A DNA stretch of 47,622 bases from JAMCYG01 sp027365565 (GCA_027365565.1 DAHXMI010000012.1:1-47622); one strand, 5' to 3'; positions 36,525-46,466 are shown, counted from the stretch's first letter. Notes: generated by a model from the letters alone, not told the origin. Program-made: numbers and translations.

Positions 36525-38210
36525 TTACGAAGGAGTGGAAAACTTGCCGAGCGCTGCCAATTGGTCCTCAGTCATCTTCTGGAATATGGGTTTTATCTCC
36601 CTATCGGTCGCCACTGTTATGTCCCTGTCAAGCATATCGGCGCTTGGCGGATCGCTTATGCTGAAATACGAGAGTATGTTCGACGAGGCATTAGGCGCGA
36701 ATGGATGGACCAGTATGCCAATGCTGTACACGATCTGGACTAGGGAATTCATCACCTGCACAAATTCCTCTTTCTTGGCCGCGTCCGACTTCATCGCCTT
36801 CGCCAGCGACCAGGGCTCCCTTTCGTTCAACATGGTATTCCCAAGCGTTGCCAACTCGACAACGGCGTAAATGGCGTCCCTCATGTTCAAAGACCCGAAG
36901 CCCTCATCATAGCCCTTTACCCTCTTTTCGATTTCTGAGCGTATGTCCTCTTTCAGCGCCTGGGCCGACCGTGGATCGTTTGACACTTTGCCGGAGAGCG
37001 CTCCTGTATTGTTCTTGTAGAGCGTCACTACCCTGTTCACAAGATTTCCTATTTTGTCATTCATTATCTTGTCGACTATTTCCTTCAGCAGATCTATGGA
37101 AAACTCGCTGTCTGCATTCTCAGGGCACATGTACATTAGCGAGAACCTCCAGTAATCAGATGGCATTATGGCGAGCGCATTCTCGAGATTCAGCCCGACT
37201 TTGCTGCTCTTCGAGAACTTCACGCTCTTCGACGTGAGATATTCGTACGCCTTCACCGAATGCGGCAGAACGTAGCCCAGGTCTGCGCCGATGAGTATGC
37301 CGGGGAATATTATCGTGTGGAACTCTATGTTGTCCTTTCCCATGAACTGTATGAGTTCGGTATCCTTCCCTTTCCAGTATTCCTGCCACTTTGCTGAATC
37401 CCACTCCTTCGTGATTCCCATATATCCTATTACGGCATCGAACCACACGTAGAAGACCAGGTCTTCGAACCCTTTCTCATTTACCTGGAACCCCCACTTC
37501 ATATTCCTAGTTATGTCCCTGGGCTTTAGCCCGTTCTTTATGTTGCCGAGAGACTCGTTGATCGCATTCTTGCTCCAGTTGTTACCGCTCGCCCCCTCGA
37601 TGAACCCCTTTATCTTGCCCTGCAGCTTGTCCAGTGAAATGGCGAGGTTCTTTGTCTTCTTGAATGCTATGTCGGTGCTTCCACATATCGTGCAGTGCGG
37701 GTTTATTATCTGGTCAGGTTCCAGCAGCCTGCCGCATGTATCGCACTGGTCGCCTCTGGCCTTCAACCCGTGGCAGAACGGGCACTCGCCTTCTATGAAC
37801 CTGTCGGCGAGGAAGTGTTTGTCGACATTGCAGTATGCCTGGATGCTTTCTATTTCTGTGATATAGCCATTGGCCTTCAGCGCTTTGAAAAGCTCGTACA
37901 CGACCTCCCTGTTCTGTTCCGTATGGGTCTTGCCGTAAAGAGTGAAGGTGCACCCCATGCCCTCGAACAGTCCCTTTATCTTCTCATGGAAACTATCCGA
38001 CAGCTCTTTTGGATCCACCTTTTCCTTCAGCGCCTGCAGCTCTATCGCGGTCCCATGCTGGTCCGAGCCGCATATGAATATGGCATCCTCTCCTTTCATC
38101 TTCAGGTATTTGAAATATACGTCCGCAGGCAGCACCGACCCCACAAAGTTGCCAAGATGAGGTATGGCATACGAGTATGGGAGCGCTGACGTGACCAGCT
38201 TCTTCGGCAT
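36525..38210 (-). CDS. metG: Methionyl-tRNA synthetase (without C-terminal tRNA-binding domain)
   Basis: 561 aa. Class I signature PYSYAIPHLGNFVGSV (HLGN in place of HIGH), zinc-binding knuckles CPFCHGL..CDTCGRL and CTICGS, the WFDAVIGYMGITKEW active-site segment and the KMSKS loop KSVKFSKSSKVG. The alpha-helical anticodon-binding domain follows (ENADSEFSIDLLKEIVDK...). The protein ends without the EMAP-like domain, which is encoded at 35555-35881. Start ATG 38210 has GGTGCC 7 nt upstream. Confidence 0.96.
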   Translation of the reverse strand: MPKKLVTSALPYSYAIPHLGNFVGSVLPADVYFKYLKMKGEDAIFICGSDQHGTAIELQALKEKVDPKELSDSFHEKIKGLFEGMGCTFTLYGKTHTEQNREVVYELFKALKANGYITEIESIQAYCNVDKHFLADRFIEGECPFCHGLKARGDQCDTCGRLLEPDQIINPHCTICGSTDIAFKKTKNLAISLDKLQGKIKGFIEGASGNNWSKNAINESLGNIKNGLKPRDITRNMKWGFQVNEKGFEDLVFYVWFDAVIGYMGITKEWDSAKWQEYWKGKDTELIQFMGKDNIEFHTIIFPGILIGADLGYVLPHSVKAYEYLTSKSVKFSKSSKVGLNLENALAIMPSDYWRFSLMYMCPENADSEFSIDLLKEIVDKIMNDKIGNLVNRVVTLYKNNTGALSGKVSNDPRSAQALKEDIRSEIEKRVKGYDEGFGSLNMRDAIYAVVELATLGNTMLNEREPWSLAKAMKSDAAKKEEFVQVMNSLVQIVYSIGILVHPFAPNASSNILSYFSISDPPSADMLDRDITVATDREIKPIFQKMTEDQLAALGKFSTPS

Positions 38211-38342
38211 TTTTAGTGGCACCTTCCGCTACAAAGTTATTGTGTATAGTTTATTATTGTTTTTCCGCGAACCTCTTTTGCAATTTCTTGGCTGCGATTA
38301 CTTTAATTATTGCCCGTGCTAATATATGAAAGGGGTACATAC

Positions 38343-40406
38343 ATGGCAGATGCCGTCATCGAGGCGCTGAAGCAGAAGTTCGACGACTTCCTCGAGAGCT
38401 ACTACAAGGAGCAGATAGGCGACTTAGTCATAGCGTTCCCTGAATCGAAGAGCCTGAAGGTCGACATCACTGACCTGCAGAAGTTCGAGCCCGAACTGGC
38501 AAGCGAGCTCATAGAAAGGCCGGACCATGTGCTTGAGGCGGCGAACGAATCGCTCAAGGGCAAGCTGGGCGAGATGATATCGGAAGGCAACGAGGTCCAT
38601 GTCAGGTTCCAGAACTTAAGCGTCAACAACCCGCTCGTCCAGGACGTCGGCGCCGATTACATCGGCAGGATGGTGTCGCTCGACACGCTTAGCGTGAAGA
38701 GGTCTGAGATAATACCGAAGGTGAAGATAGGCACGTACAAGTGCACCTACTGCGGCAATGTGATGAAGGTCAGGGTAGGCACCGATCCGGTGAGCGAGAT
38801 ATGCAGCCAGTGCAAGAGGAGGTCTATGAAACAGGACCCGACGGAATCGGAGTTCATAAACCTGCAGAAGATAGCAGTGCAGGACCCACTCGAGAAACTA
38901 AGGGGCAACACGCCGACATGGCAGCTCGAGGTGTGGCTCGAGGACGACCTTGTCAACACAATTATACCAGGAGACAGGATACAGATAGTGGGAGTGCTCA
39001 GGATAAGGCCGAGGAGGAACAAGCGCGGCAAGGAAGAGACTTCGATGTACACGATGTACCTCGACACGGTTTCGATTGTGCCAAGGCAGAAAGAGTTCGC
39101 CGAGATAAAGATAAGCGAGGAGGAAGAGAGGCAGATAATGGAGCTCGCAAAGGATCCGCGAGCCTTCGAGAAGATATCGGCGTCGATCGTGCCGTCGATA
39201 TACGGGCATGATGAGATAAAACAGGCCGTTGTGCTGCAGCTGTTCGGCGGCACCCCAGGCAAGCTGCTCGTCGACGGCGGCGCAATAAGGAGCGACATAC
39301 ACATGCTGCTCATAGGCGACCCCGGAAGCGCAAAGACAAGGGTGCTGCAGTCGGTAGCGACAATGGTGCCGAAGGGGATATACGTCAGCGGAAAGTCTGT
39401 CACAGGCGGCGGAATGACCGCTGTCGCCGAAAGGGACGACTTTTCGGAAGGCGGCTGGACCCTAAAGGCAGGGGCAATGGTTTTGGGGAATGGAGGGGTC
39501 GTTTGCATTGATGAGTTTGATAAGCTGGGTGATGAAGACAGGGCCGCGCTGCACGAGGCGCTCGAATCCCAGACGATAAGCGTAGCCAAGGCAGGTATAA
39601 TAGCTACGTTCAACGCGAGGACCGCGGTGCTGGCCGCAGCTAACCCGAAGTTCGGGAGGTTCGACCAGAATATGTATCCCGCGGACCAGTTTGACATACC
39701 GCCGACGCTCCTCTCGAGGTTCGACCTGATATTCCCAGTCAAGGACATAATGGATGAGGACCTTGACACGAACATAGCGAAGCACATACTGGTACAGCAC
39801 GAGGCGGCTGGCGCAAGGCTTGCACAGATAAGCGAATACGAACAGGTCGAGAGGCCGCCGATCGAGAAGGAACTGCTCAGGAAGTATATCGCGTACGCGA
39901 AGACGAACATACACCCGAGGCTTGGAAAGGAGGCGGCGCTCAGGATACAGGAGTACTACGTAGAACTGAGGAAGATGGGGAAGAGACAGGGCGCAACGCC
40001 AATAACCCCTAGGCAGATAGAGGGCCTTGTCAGGCTTGCGGAGGCAAGCGCGAAGAGCAGGCTTGCGGATGCGGTGGAACTCTCTGACGCGGAAAGAGCG
40101 ATAGCGCTCACGGAATTCATGTTCAAGACATTGTCGATGGACAGCTCAGGCAGGAGGGACATAGACATCATGCTTACAGGCATGCCGAAGGAGAGGGTAG
40201 ACAAGCTCAACACGCTGTTGAACATAATAAAGGACCTTCAGGAGAAGGACGGCTACGCCAGCAACAAGACGCTTTATGAAGAGGCGGAGAAGGCAGGCAT
40301 AACCTCGGAGATGGTCAACAAGTATGTGAAGGAGCTGGAAAGAAGCGGAGACATCTACATGCCGAAGGCAGGCATGTATAAGATTGTCAGGCACGAAGCC
40401 GAATAA
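38343..40406 (+). CDS. mcm: Replicative helicase MCM
   Basis: 687 aa. N-terminal domain A (helical), zinc ribbon CTYCGN...CSQCKRR (about 136-160) and OB fold, then the AAA+ domain: Walker A GDPGSAKTRVLQ, Walker B VVCIDEFDKL, sensor 1 AAANPKFG, Arg finger SRFDLIF, and the C-terminal winged helix (TLYEEAEKAGITSEMVNKYV). It forms a hexamer that unwinds DNA at forks. No intein. Start ATG 38343 (MADAVIE); the in-frame ATG at 38310 lies upstream of a better context. Confidence 0.97.
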   Translation: MADAVIEALKQKFDDFLESYYKEQIGDLVIAFPESKSLKVDITDLQKFEPELASELIERPDHVLEAANESLKGKLGEMISEGNEVHVRFQNLSVNNPLVQDVGADYIGRMVSLDTLSVKRSEIIPKVKIGTYKCTYCGNVMKVRVGTDPVSEICSQCKRRSMKQDPTESEFINLQKIAVQDPLEKLRGNTPTWQLEVWLEDDLVNTIIPGDRIQIVGVLRIRPRRNKRGKEETSMYTMYLDTVSIVPRQKEFAEIKISEEEERQIMELAKDPRAFEKISASIVPSIYGHDEIKQAVVLQLFGGTPGKLLVDGGAIRSDIHMLLIGDPGSAKTRVLQSVATMVPKGIYVSGKSVTGGGMTAVAERDDFSEGGWTLKAGAMVLGNGGVVCIDEFDKLGDEDRAALHEALESQTISVAKAGIIATFNARTAVLAAANPKFGRFDQNMYPADQFDIPPTLLSRFDLIFPVKDIMDEDLDTNIAKHILVQHEAAGARLAQISEYEQVERPPIEKELLRKYIAYAKTNIHPRLGKEAALRIQEYYVELRKMGKRQGATPITPRQIEGLVRLAEASAKSRLADAVELSDAERAIALTEFMFKTLSMDSSGRRDIDIMLTGMPKERVDKLNTLLNIIKDLQEKDGYASNKTLYEEAEKAGITSEMVNKYVKELERSGDIYMPKAGMYKIVRHEAE

Positions 40407-40448
40407 TGGGCTGCATTTTGCGGCGGGCGTTGGAAAGGAGTTGGTAGA

Positions 40449-41435
40449 GTGGAGCTTAAGAGGATAGAACACAGGCAGCTAGTACAGATAATGGCGATAT
40501 TCGCGATCGTCCAGTTCGGAGGCCTTTTCCTCGCTATCGCGGCATACTCGGGAGTGACATACTCTGAGATATCGCAGGTCCAGGCGGTCAGCACAGGCTC
40601 CAGCGCGGCGCTCCTCATAATCTATATCGTGGCGTTCAGCGCGATGTTCGTCATAATAAGCAGGATATACAAGGGCAACAAGCTCTTCCTGTTCTTCGAA
40701 GCGTATATAATATTCGTAGCCTCGCTCTACATGTTCGGCATGCTTTTCAGCATACCGAGCGGCAGCGTCATGCAGTTCCTCTACGGCAGCGGCAGCCTAT
40801 GGACTTACGCTGCAGGAGCTGCCATAGGGGTGCTTCTCGTATTCGCGAAGAACAAGATACCGAGGCTCAGGAACACCACGGCAATGATAGCTAGCATAGG
40901 AGTGGGTGCGATCCTTGGGATAACATTCAGCTTCACGGCGGCGCTCATATTCATGATGATACTGGCGGTGTACGATTTCATCGCGGTGTTCATAACAAAG
41001 CACATGATAACGATAGCGAATGCGGCTATCAGCATGAACCTCTCGTTCATGGTGTCGGCGAACGACATCGAGGCGGTGCCTGTCGGCATGCTGAACAAGG
41101 AGGAGTACAGTGCGTACATCAAGGCAGCGAAGGGCGACAAGGCCTGGAAGAGGATCGCGCAGAAGTTCAACATCAGGAGGTACGCGCCGGTGAGCGCCAG
41201 CGTCGGCCTCGGCACCGGCGATCTCGCCATGCCGTTGATGCTTGCGGTTTCGGCATACAAGGTTTACTTCAGCTTCACGTTCAGCATATTCATAATACTG
41301 GGCGCGCTGCTCGGCCTCTTCATCACAATGATGATACTGCGCAACTACAAGAGGGCCCTGCCGGCCATACCTCCGCTGCTCTTCGGCATACTGATCGCGA
41401 TAGCAGCGTACATGGCGCTCATGCCGTTCTTCTAA
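40449..41435 (+). CDS. Presenilin/signal-peptide-peptidase-like aspartyl protease
   Basis: 328 aa with about nine membrane helices. The GxGD protease motifs are complete: ILAVYDFIAVF (first Asp), VGLGTGDLAMP (second Asp) and the PAL-type LPAIPPLLF. Archaeal homologues cleave within membrane helices. Start is GTG 40449, with GGAG about 9 nt upstream. It follows mcm by 42 nt and its end overlaps the xpd end by 17 bp (convergent). Confidence 0.93.
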   Translation: MELKRIEHRQLVQIMAIFAIVQFGGLFLAIAAYSGVTYSEISQVQAVSTGSSAALLIIYIVAFSAMFVIISRIYKGNKLFLFFEAYIIFVASLYMFGMLFSIPSGSVMQFLYGSGSLWTYAAGAAIGVLLVFAKNKIPRLRNTTAMIASIGVGAILGITFSFTAALIFMMILAVYDFIAVFITKHMITIANAAISMNLSFMVSANDIEAVPVGMLNKEEYSAYIKAAKGDKAWKRIAQKFNIRRYAPVSASVGLGTGDLAMPLMLAVSAYKVYFSFTFSIFIILGALLGLFITMMILRNYKRALPAIPPLLFGILIAIAAYMALMPFF

Positions 41436-43254
41436 TCCTAGCGGCGCCGGACTTCCAGAACTTCTCTATAGCGGCGAGATAGTCAGGGGAGCTTGACAGC
41501 CCGAGGGACGACTCTATCATCGAGGAGTAGGTACGCCACCTGTACCTTTTGTCCATGAAGACGATCGTCGCCCTGTCGCTCTCGCTCCTTATGGCCCTGC
41601 CGGCCGCCTGTATGACGCGCCTCATCGCCGGTATCGTGTAGCCGTATTCGCTTCCCTTGCCGCCGAACCTCTTGTCAAGATACGATATCCTTGCGGACAG
41701 CTCCAGATCCGGGGGTGCGAGCGGTATTCCGACTATTATTATCCCCTTGATCATGTTGCCCGAGTAGTCGACGCCTTCGCTTAAGGATCCCCCCATGACG
41801 CCGAGCATCAGGCCGTTGCTCTGCCCCCTTAGGGATTCTATCATCCTTTCTGTTTCAAGGCTGCGCATCTCCCTCCTTTGGGTATCCGCCTTAAGCGTCA
41901 TGTACCTCTTGACGTTCTCGAGTATTGCGAAGCTTGGAAAGAACACCGCCACATTGCCAGGTATTTTGCCGGCCGCCTTCTCCACCCTGTACGCTATGCG
42001 CTTGTACTCCTCGGCGGACCTGCTGGTGTACTTCGTGGTAACGCTGTCGTCTATCACCGCCAGCCTGTTTGAAGGCGAGAAAGGTGAAGAGTAATGCTTT
42101 GCTGTCGCCCCTGGCACGCCAAGCATGTCAGAATACATGCGCAGAGGAGTGAACGTGGCGCTCATGAACACGTTCGCGTACGCGTCTTCGAATACGTCCA
42201 GGGCCTTTGCTGGATAAAGGCAGTTTATCGAGAGCCTCAGCGTGCCGCCCTTCTTGGATATTATCCTGACGAGCGATTCGTCGGAATCGCCCCATGATTC
42301 TATGAACCTCGCTATCCTGAGAACGGCTGAACGCTTCATGCCTGTCTTCTCGAGGTATTCGAGTCCCGCCTTCTCGAGGCTCTTCGGTATCTCAGGATTC
42401 GAGGTAATGGCATCAGGCAGCATGCCTATTTCCACGAACGCGGAATCCTTCTGCTGCAGAAGCTTCTGCGCCATGGATTCGATAGAGAACCTGAGGTAGT
42501 CGAGGTCTATGCTGCTTCCTACGGCTGAAAGCTCTTTTGAGGCGAACTCGATTGTCCTTGCCGTTATGGAGCTGTTGAAGTACGAACTGGCGGCCTCGAC
42601 GATGTTGTGCGCCTCGTCCCAGATTATCACGCTGTTGTGCAGCGTGTGCGACACCTTCTTCAGGAATGGCGCCTTCACGCCAGGATTGAGGATGTGCGAG
42701 TAGTCCGCTATTATGGCGTTTGCGCTCCTTGCCAGGTGCATCGACATCTCGTAGGCACACACTCCAAAGTCGTACGCTGTGCCGAGCATGCGGTTGTGGC
42801 CCAGGTATGCGCTCTCCGCTATCTCCCCTGGAATCTCGCTCCCTTTCGCGTACTCCTTGAACTGCCTGTAGTAGCTGCACTTTCCCTGCTTGACCAGGCT
42901 CTCGCACTTCTTGTAGAACATCTCCCCCTCCATCATGTTCACCGAAGGGTTCGTGCACATCTTCTGCTTGCCCACTATATCGACAAACTTGAGGTCCTTG
43001 TAGAACTGTCCCTTTATGCCGGAGAGGGCCTCGAGCGCTATGCGGTGCTGCGATATCTTAGGAGTCAGGAAGAGCACGTCGAGCCCGTTCTCCAATGCGA
43101 ACGCGAGCGCTGCGCTAATCGAGGCGTCGGTCTTGCCAACGCCTGTAGGTGCATTGAGCAGTATGTCGCTCCTTGATTTCAGGGCCGAGTAGACGTCGTC
43201 CATCATGTCTTTCTGGAACGGCCTGACCTTCTCGAACCTGAAGGGATACTTCAT
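41419..43254 (-). CDS. XPD/Rad3-family DNA helicase
   Basis: 611 aa. SF2 helicase: Q-like FEKVRPFQKDMMDD, Walker A NAPTGVGKTDAS, then the Fe-S domain with four Cys (KQKMCTN, KKCES, GKCSYYR and GVCAYEM), DEAH box WDEAHNIVE, and motifs III-VI MSATFTPLR, GSLSEGVDYSG and RVIQAAGRAIRS. The archaeal XPD repairs or processes damaged DNA with 5'-3' polarity. Start ATG 43254 (MKYPFRF); the longer frame upstream crosses the promoter region. Confidence 0.95.
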   Translation of the reverse strand: MKYPFRFEKVRPFQKDMMDDVYSALKSRSDILLNAPTGVGKTDASISAALAFALENGLDVLFLTPKISQHRIALEALSGIKGQFYKDLKFVDIVGKQKMCTNPSVNMMEGEMFYKKCESLVKQGKCSYYRQFKEYAKGSEIPGEIAESAYLGHNRMLGTAYDFGVCAYEMSMHLARSANAIIADYSHILNPGVKAPFLKKVSHTLHNSVIIWDEAHNIVEAASSYFNSSITARTIEFASKELSAVGSSIDLDYLRFSIESMAQKLLQQKDSAFVEIGMLPDAITSNPEIPKSLEKAGLEYLEKTGMKRSAVLRIARFIESWGDSDESLVRIISKKGGTLRLSINCLYPAKALDVFEDAYANVFMSATFTPLRMYSDMLGVPGATAKHYSSPFSPSNRLAVIDDSVTTKYTSRSAEEYKRIAYRVEKAAGKIPGNVAVFFPSFAILENVKRYMTLKADTQRREMRSLETERMIESLRGQSNGLMLGVMGGSLSEGVDYSGNMIKGIIIVGIPLAPPDLELSARISYLDKRFGGKGSEYGYTIPAMRRVIQAAGRAIRSESDRATIVFMDKRYRWRTYSSMIESSLGLSSSPDYLAAIEKFWKSGAARIRRTA

Positions 43255-43276
43255 ACAGCATATATGCCATGGAAGG

Positions 43277-43305
43277 AATATATACCGGCGCGGCATCCTG
43301 CCGCG
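43277..43305 (-). promoter_or_regulatory. XPD promoter with an adjacent palindrome
   Basis: On the minus strand GTATATATT (43277-43285) is the TATA box, about 25 nt upstream of ATG 43254 (leaderless). Directly upstream at the BRE position is a perfect inverted repeat CGCGGCA-TCC-TGCCGCG (43289-43305). Such placement could control TFB binding. A separate GCATATATGC palindrome lies at 43259-43268. Confidence 0.5.
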
Positions 43306-43506
43306 TTGCAGGTGTGAACGTGTATTTGCCTGCACCTGATCCCTGATCGTGCGCATTTCAAGGAGCCGTATTATGGGTTAAAAAGGTCCACATAAAATGA
43401 CCGGTGCAGCAATAAAATATTGCTAATTGGGTAGCGGTGTAATATGCATGCCGTATTTACGAAACGCCTGATTTGGTTTAAATAGTTTGGCAGAGAAAGC
43501 ATTCTC
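43306..43506. other. Intergenic region with inverted repeats
   Basis: Between the divergent xpd and membrane-protein genes. CAGGTG/CACCTG repeats occur at about 43310-43315 and 43335-43340. A perfect palindrome GCAATA-AAA-TATTGC is at 43409-43423. A TATA-like GGTTTAAATAG at about 43474-43484 serves ATG 43507. No ORF is supported in this stretch. Confidence 0.4.
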
Positions 43507-44499
43507 ATGAATAGGGGTCTGGACTTCTACGTACCGATAATCGCGGTTGTCGGCGGGTTGATCGCCCTCCTCAGTGTCTTCTATTTCGCAGAGAGTTTCT
43601 CGTATGCTGTCGGATACGACCATGGCGTGATAGGCGCTATAGGCACATACAACGTCTCTAACGCAGCTAACACCGTGCTACCCGCTCTCGCGGCAACAAT
43701 AAGCACGTTCAGGCTGGGCCTTTACATAGTATATGTGATGCTGTTCCTTCCGATAATCATGCTAGGAATAGGAGCGTTCTGGATGTTTGGGTCCAGCAAG
43801 GGACGCACAATGCAGATAATAATGATGACAGTAGGCCTTGTGTTCCTGCTGATGGTAACGCTGCTCGTTGAGAACTTCCATTTCTCAGGGCCGCTCGACA
43901 TGGTGGCTGCCGCGTATACCGGAGCGCTGCTCTGCCTCTTATCAGGAGCATACCTTTTCTACGAAGGATATACCAAGGCGTCGGCGCCGCACTCCAAGGC
44001 AGTGAGGTCGCTTGAGATAGACCCGGCGAAGCCTTATAGCAACATGGACCTGATAGCCAAGAGGCTGTTTGGCAGCCTTTCCGGAGACGTGAAGATACTT
44101 GACATGCATTTCGACTCGAAGGCCGTTCAGAACCTGTCCATGCTGATGAGCAGGGGAAATCCGAAGTTCAGCAGGATAATGGTGCTAACTTCGAAGGACA
44201 GGGTAGGGGATTCGCTCAGGAGGGACTACAGCGAGTTCAGCGCAGAGTTGTCGAACTCCAGCATAAGCTTCGAGATAAGGATTATGAACGATCAGGACCT
44301 GGCGACACAGCACGAGAGGCTCATACTTGACGGCAGCAAAGCCTACAAGATACCGCCGTTCAATATAATAAACAGGAAGAGCGAACACATAGTTTCAGTG
44401 AACCACAAGCAGGCGGAGGAGCACTTCAACAGGCTATGGAACAGGGCTGCGAAACTGGAGAACTTCGGCAAGGGCAATAGTGGGAAGAAAGCAGAATAG
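43507..44499 (+). CDS. Membrane protein with a cytosolic PLD-like domain
   Basis: 330 aa. Four membrane helices in the first 155 residues (FYVPIIAVVGGLIALLSVFY, IYVMLFLPIIMLGIGAF, TMQIIMMTVGLVFLLMVTLL and a fourth near LLCLLSGAYLFYEG). The cytosolic part has a spacing that recalls phospholipase-D-like domains: KFSRIMVLTSKDRVG and HERLILDGSKAYKIPPFNII. The HxK pair is reduced to a single His, so activity is doubtful. No family recognised with certainty. Leaderless start at ATG 43507. Confidence 0.7.
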   Translation: MNRGLDFYVPIIAVVGGLIALLSVFYFAESFSYAVGYDHGVIGAIGTYNVSNAANTVLPALAATISTFRLGLYIVYVMLFLPIIMLGIGAFWMFGSSKGRTMQIIMMTVGLVFLLMVTLLVENFHFSGPLDMVAAAYTGALLCLLSGAYLFYEGYTKASAPHSKAVRSLEIDPAKPYSNMDLIAKRLFGSLSGDVKILDMHFDSKAVQNLSMLMSRGNPKFSRIMVLTSKDRVGDSLRRDYSEFSAELSNSSISFEIRIMNDQDLATQHERLILDGSKAYKIPPFNIINRKSEHIVSVNHKQAEEHFNRLWNRAAKLENFGKGNSGKKAE

Positions 44500-44570
44500 C
44501 GAATTCGGGATACGAAACGTTAAACAATACATAAATACATAAGGTTGCCTAAAGGTAAGAATGTGATTCC

Positions 44571-46409
44571 ATGAAGGCATACATGTCGTTTCTCTTTGTG
44601 TCAATCTCGCTCGCTTTGCTCGTTTCAACGGTGAGCGCGGCAGGTGGGCAGGGTTCAACAATTGGCACGGCAAGCATTCACGCGCCAGCGGTAATAATAT
44701 TGAACAACAGCGGCACGCTGACCACAATAGCCCTGACAGTGACGCGCGGCACCGGCAACGTCAGTGTGATTGGACCGACCAGCGTGGCATCATCGACCCT
44801 TGGATCGGCGCAGACGGCGGCACAGTACGCAGTCAACTCCCTTGGGCTGAACATGGACAATTACAACTTCACTTACGATATAGAAGACTTCAACACCAGC
44901 GTATCGGGACCCAGTGCCGGCGCGGCCATGACGCTGCTCGCGGTGTCGGTGCTGAACCACAAGCAGATAAACAGCAACATAACGCTCACAGGCACCATAT
45001 CGCAGAACGGCACAATAGGCCAGATAGGCGGCGTATATGATAAGATGAATGCTGCCGCATCCTACGGCATAAAGTACGCGTTCGTGCCTTTCGCGGTGAA
45101 CGGGAGCAGCGAGAACGCTCTCTACTACCTGGTGCAGCAGACGTTCGCAATCCCCCTTGTGGAAGTGCAGAACATGACGCAGTTGGAAGCCTATGCGTTC
45201 AATACTTCATTCGACCCATACGCTCACGAGACGAATTACAGCATATACGCCAACTACCACGTCGGCAGCATACAAAATGCCAGCATAGGCTGCAGCAACA
45301 ACTGCAACACGCAGGGCTTCGGCTACATAACTAACAAGACCATCGCGCTTAGCAGGTCAGAGATAGGCAGGCTCTCTTCCGACAGCAGGTTCAGCAGGCT
45401 TGCCGGCAACATGCTTGCGATGCTGAACCAGAGCGAGCAGCTCGCAGGCAAGGGATACATGTACCTTGGTGATGACATGGCGTTCATCACCTACATCGAC
45501 GCATTCTATTTCAACCACAATTCAGTAAGCAGGAGCTCAGGCAAGGCTGTCCTACAGAACGTCTCGAACTACTGCTCGGCAGTATCGCAGCCGCAGCTGA
45601 CACGCAGCAACTACGAGTACGTGCTCGGTGGTGAGCTGAGGCAGGCGTGGGGCACATATGCGATAAACAACACTCTCTCGAGCTACAACTCGACGCTTAA
45701 CAGCGATGAGATACTTGCGAGCATAGAGATGGCCGGCGAGGCGAATGGATGGTGCACTGCAGCGCAGTACATGTACAATGCATCTCCGAGCCAGGGAAGC
45801 GCGGCGATAGCGTTCAACAGCGCGGTATTGAAGCCGGTGGCGTACAGATACCTCAGCGCCGCGTCGAATTACAGCAGCAGCATGTACTACATCACGGCAA
45901 ATGATGCGTACAAGAACGGCAACTACGCGCTTGCCACTATTGATGCCGCATACGCCATAGGGCTGGACAGCGCGCCGCAGCAGAACGCGAACGCCTCGAG
46001 CATAGCGGCGTCGGCCAACTCGCTGCTCAACTCGTCCGACTACGGCGCATGGGCCGCGCAGTTCTCCAATGAGGCCAGATTCTACATCGGAGAATCATCG
46101 AACGCGAGCAATTCCAGTGCGGCCTTCACTTATGCATACTCCGCATACTCGACGGCCATGCTTGCACATGAGGTAAGCGCGGCTACGGCAGCCATAAACT
46201 CGAGCATAATCCCTGCATCGCAGGCGGAGCAGCAAAGGGGCGTTTCCAGCCTGGCAGTGCTTGCCATATCGATTACGGCGCTGGTCGTATCGCTGATAGC
46301 ACTGTTCATAGCGGTGCGCTATGCAGGCAGGGCGAACGGCAAGGGCGCGGGCAGGAGAGGCCGCGCAAGAAGCGGGGCAGGACGACGAACAAGGCGAAGG
46401 AACAGATAG
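44571..46409 (+). CDS. Secreted/anchored Lon-like (S16) serine protease
   Basis: 612 aa. Signal peptide (AYMSFLFVSISLALLVSTVSA), then the Lon proteolytic domain: FNTSVSGPSAGAAMTLLAVS (catalytic Ser) and IGGVYDKMNAAASYGIKYAF (catalytic Lys). A long Ser/Asn/Tyr/Ala-rich part with many sequons follows. A C-terminal membrane helix (LAVLAISITALVVSLIALFI) and a basic Arg/Gly tail of about 25 residues close it. There is no AAA+ domain. This is the archaeal exported S16 group, probably a surface protease. GTGAT with a 3-nt spacer precedes ATG 44571. Confidence 0.92.
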   Translation: MKAYMSFLFVSISLALLVSTVSAAGGQGSTIGTASIHAPAVIILNNSGTLTTIALTVTRGTGNVSVIGPTSVASSTLGSAQTAAQYAVNSLGLNMDNYNFTYDIEDFNTSVSGPSAGAAMTLLAVSVLNHKQINSNITLTGTISQNGTIGQIGGVYDKMNAAASYGIKYAFVPFAVNGSSENALYYLVQQTFAIPLVEVQNMTQLEAYAFNTSFDPYAHETNYSIYANYHVGSIQNASIGCSNNCNTQGFGYITNKTIALSRSEIGRLSSDSRFSRLAGNMLAMLNQSEQLAGKGYMYLGDDMAFITYIDAFYFNHNSVSRSSGKAVLQNVSNYCSAVSQPQLTRSNYEYVLGGELRQAWGTYAINNTLSSYNSTLNSDEILASIEMAGEANGWCTAAQYMYNASPSQGSAAIAFNSAVLKPVAYRYLSAASNYSSSMYYITANDAYKNGNYALATIDAAYAIGLDSAPQQNANASSIAASANSLLNSSDYGAWAAQFSNEARFYIGESSNASNSSAAFTYAYSAYSTAMLAHEVSAATAAINSSIIPASQAEQQRGVSSLAVLAISITALVVSLIALFIAVRYAGRANGKGAGRRGRARSGAGRRTRRRNR

Positions 46410-46466
46410 TGCTAAATAGCTTTACGGGGATTATAGAGACGTTAGAGTCTTTTCTCAGGTGATTTA

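Noticed and set aside
38747..39910. 387-aa minus-strand ORF inside mcm
   Set aside because: Complement of a strongly coding MCM gene; Ser/Cys-rich shadow composition.
38343..40406. Intein in MCM
   Set aside because: Length and motif spacing are normal; no Hint-type splicing motifs.
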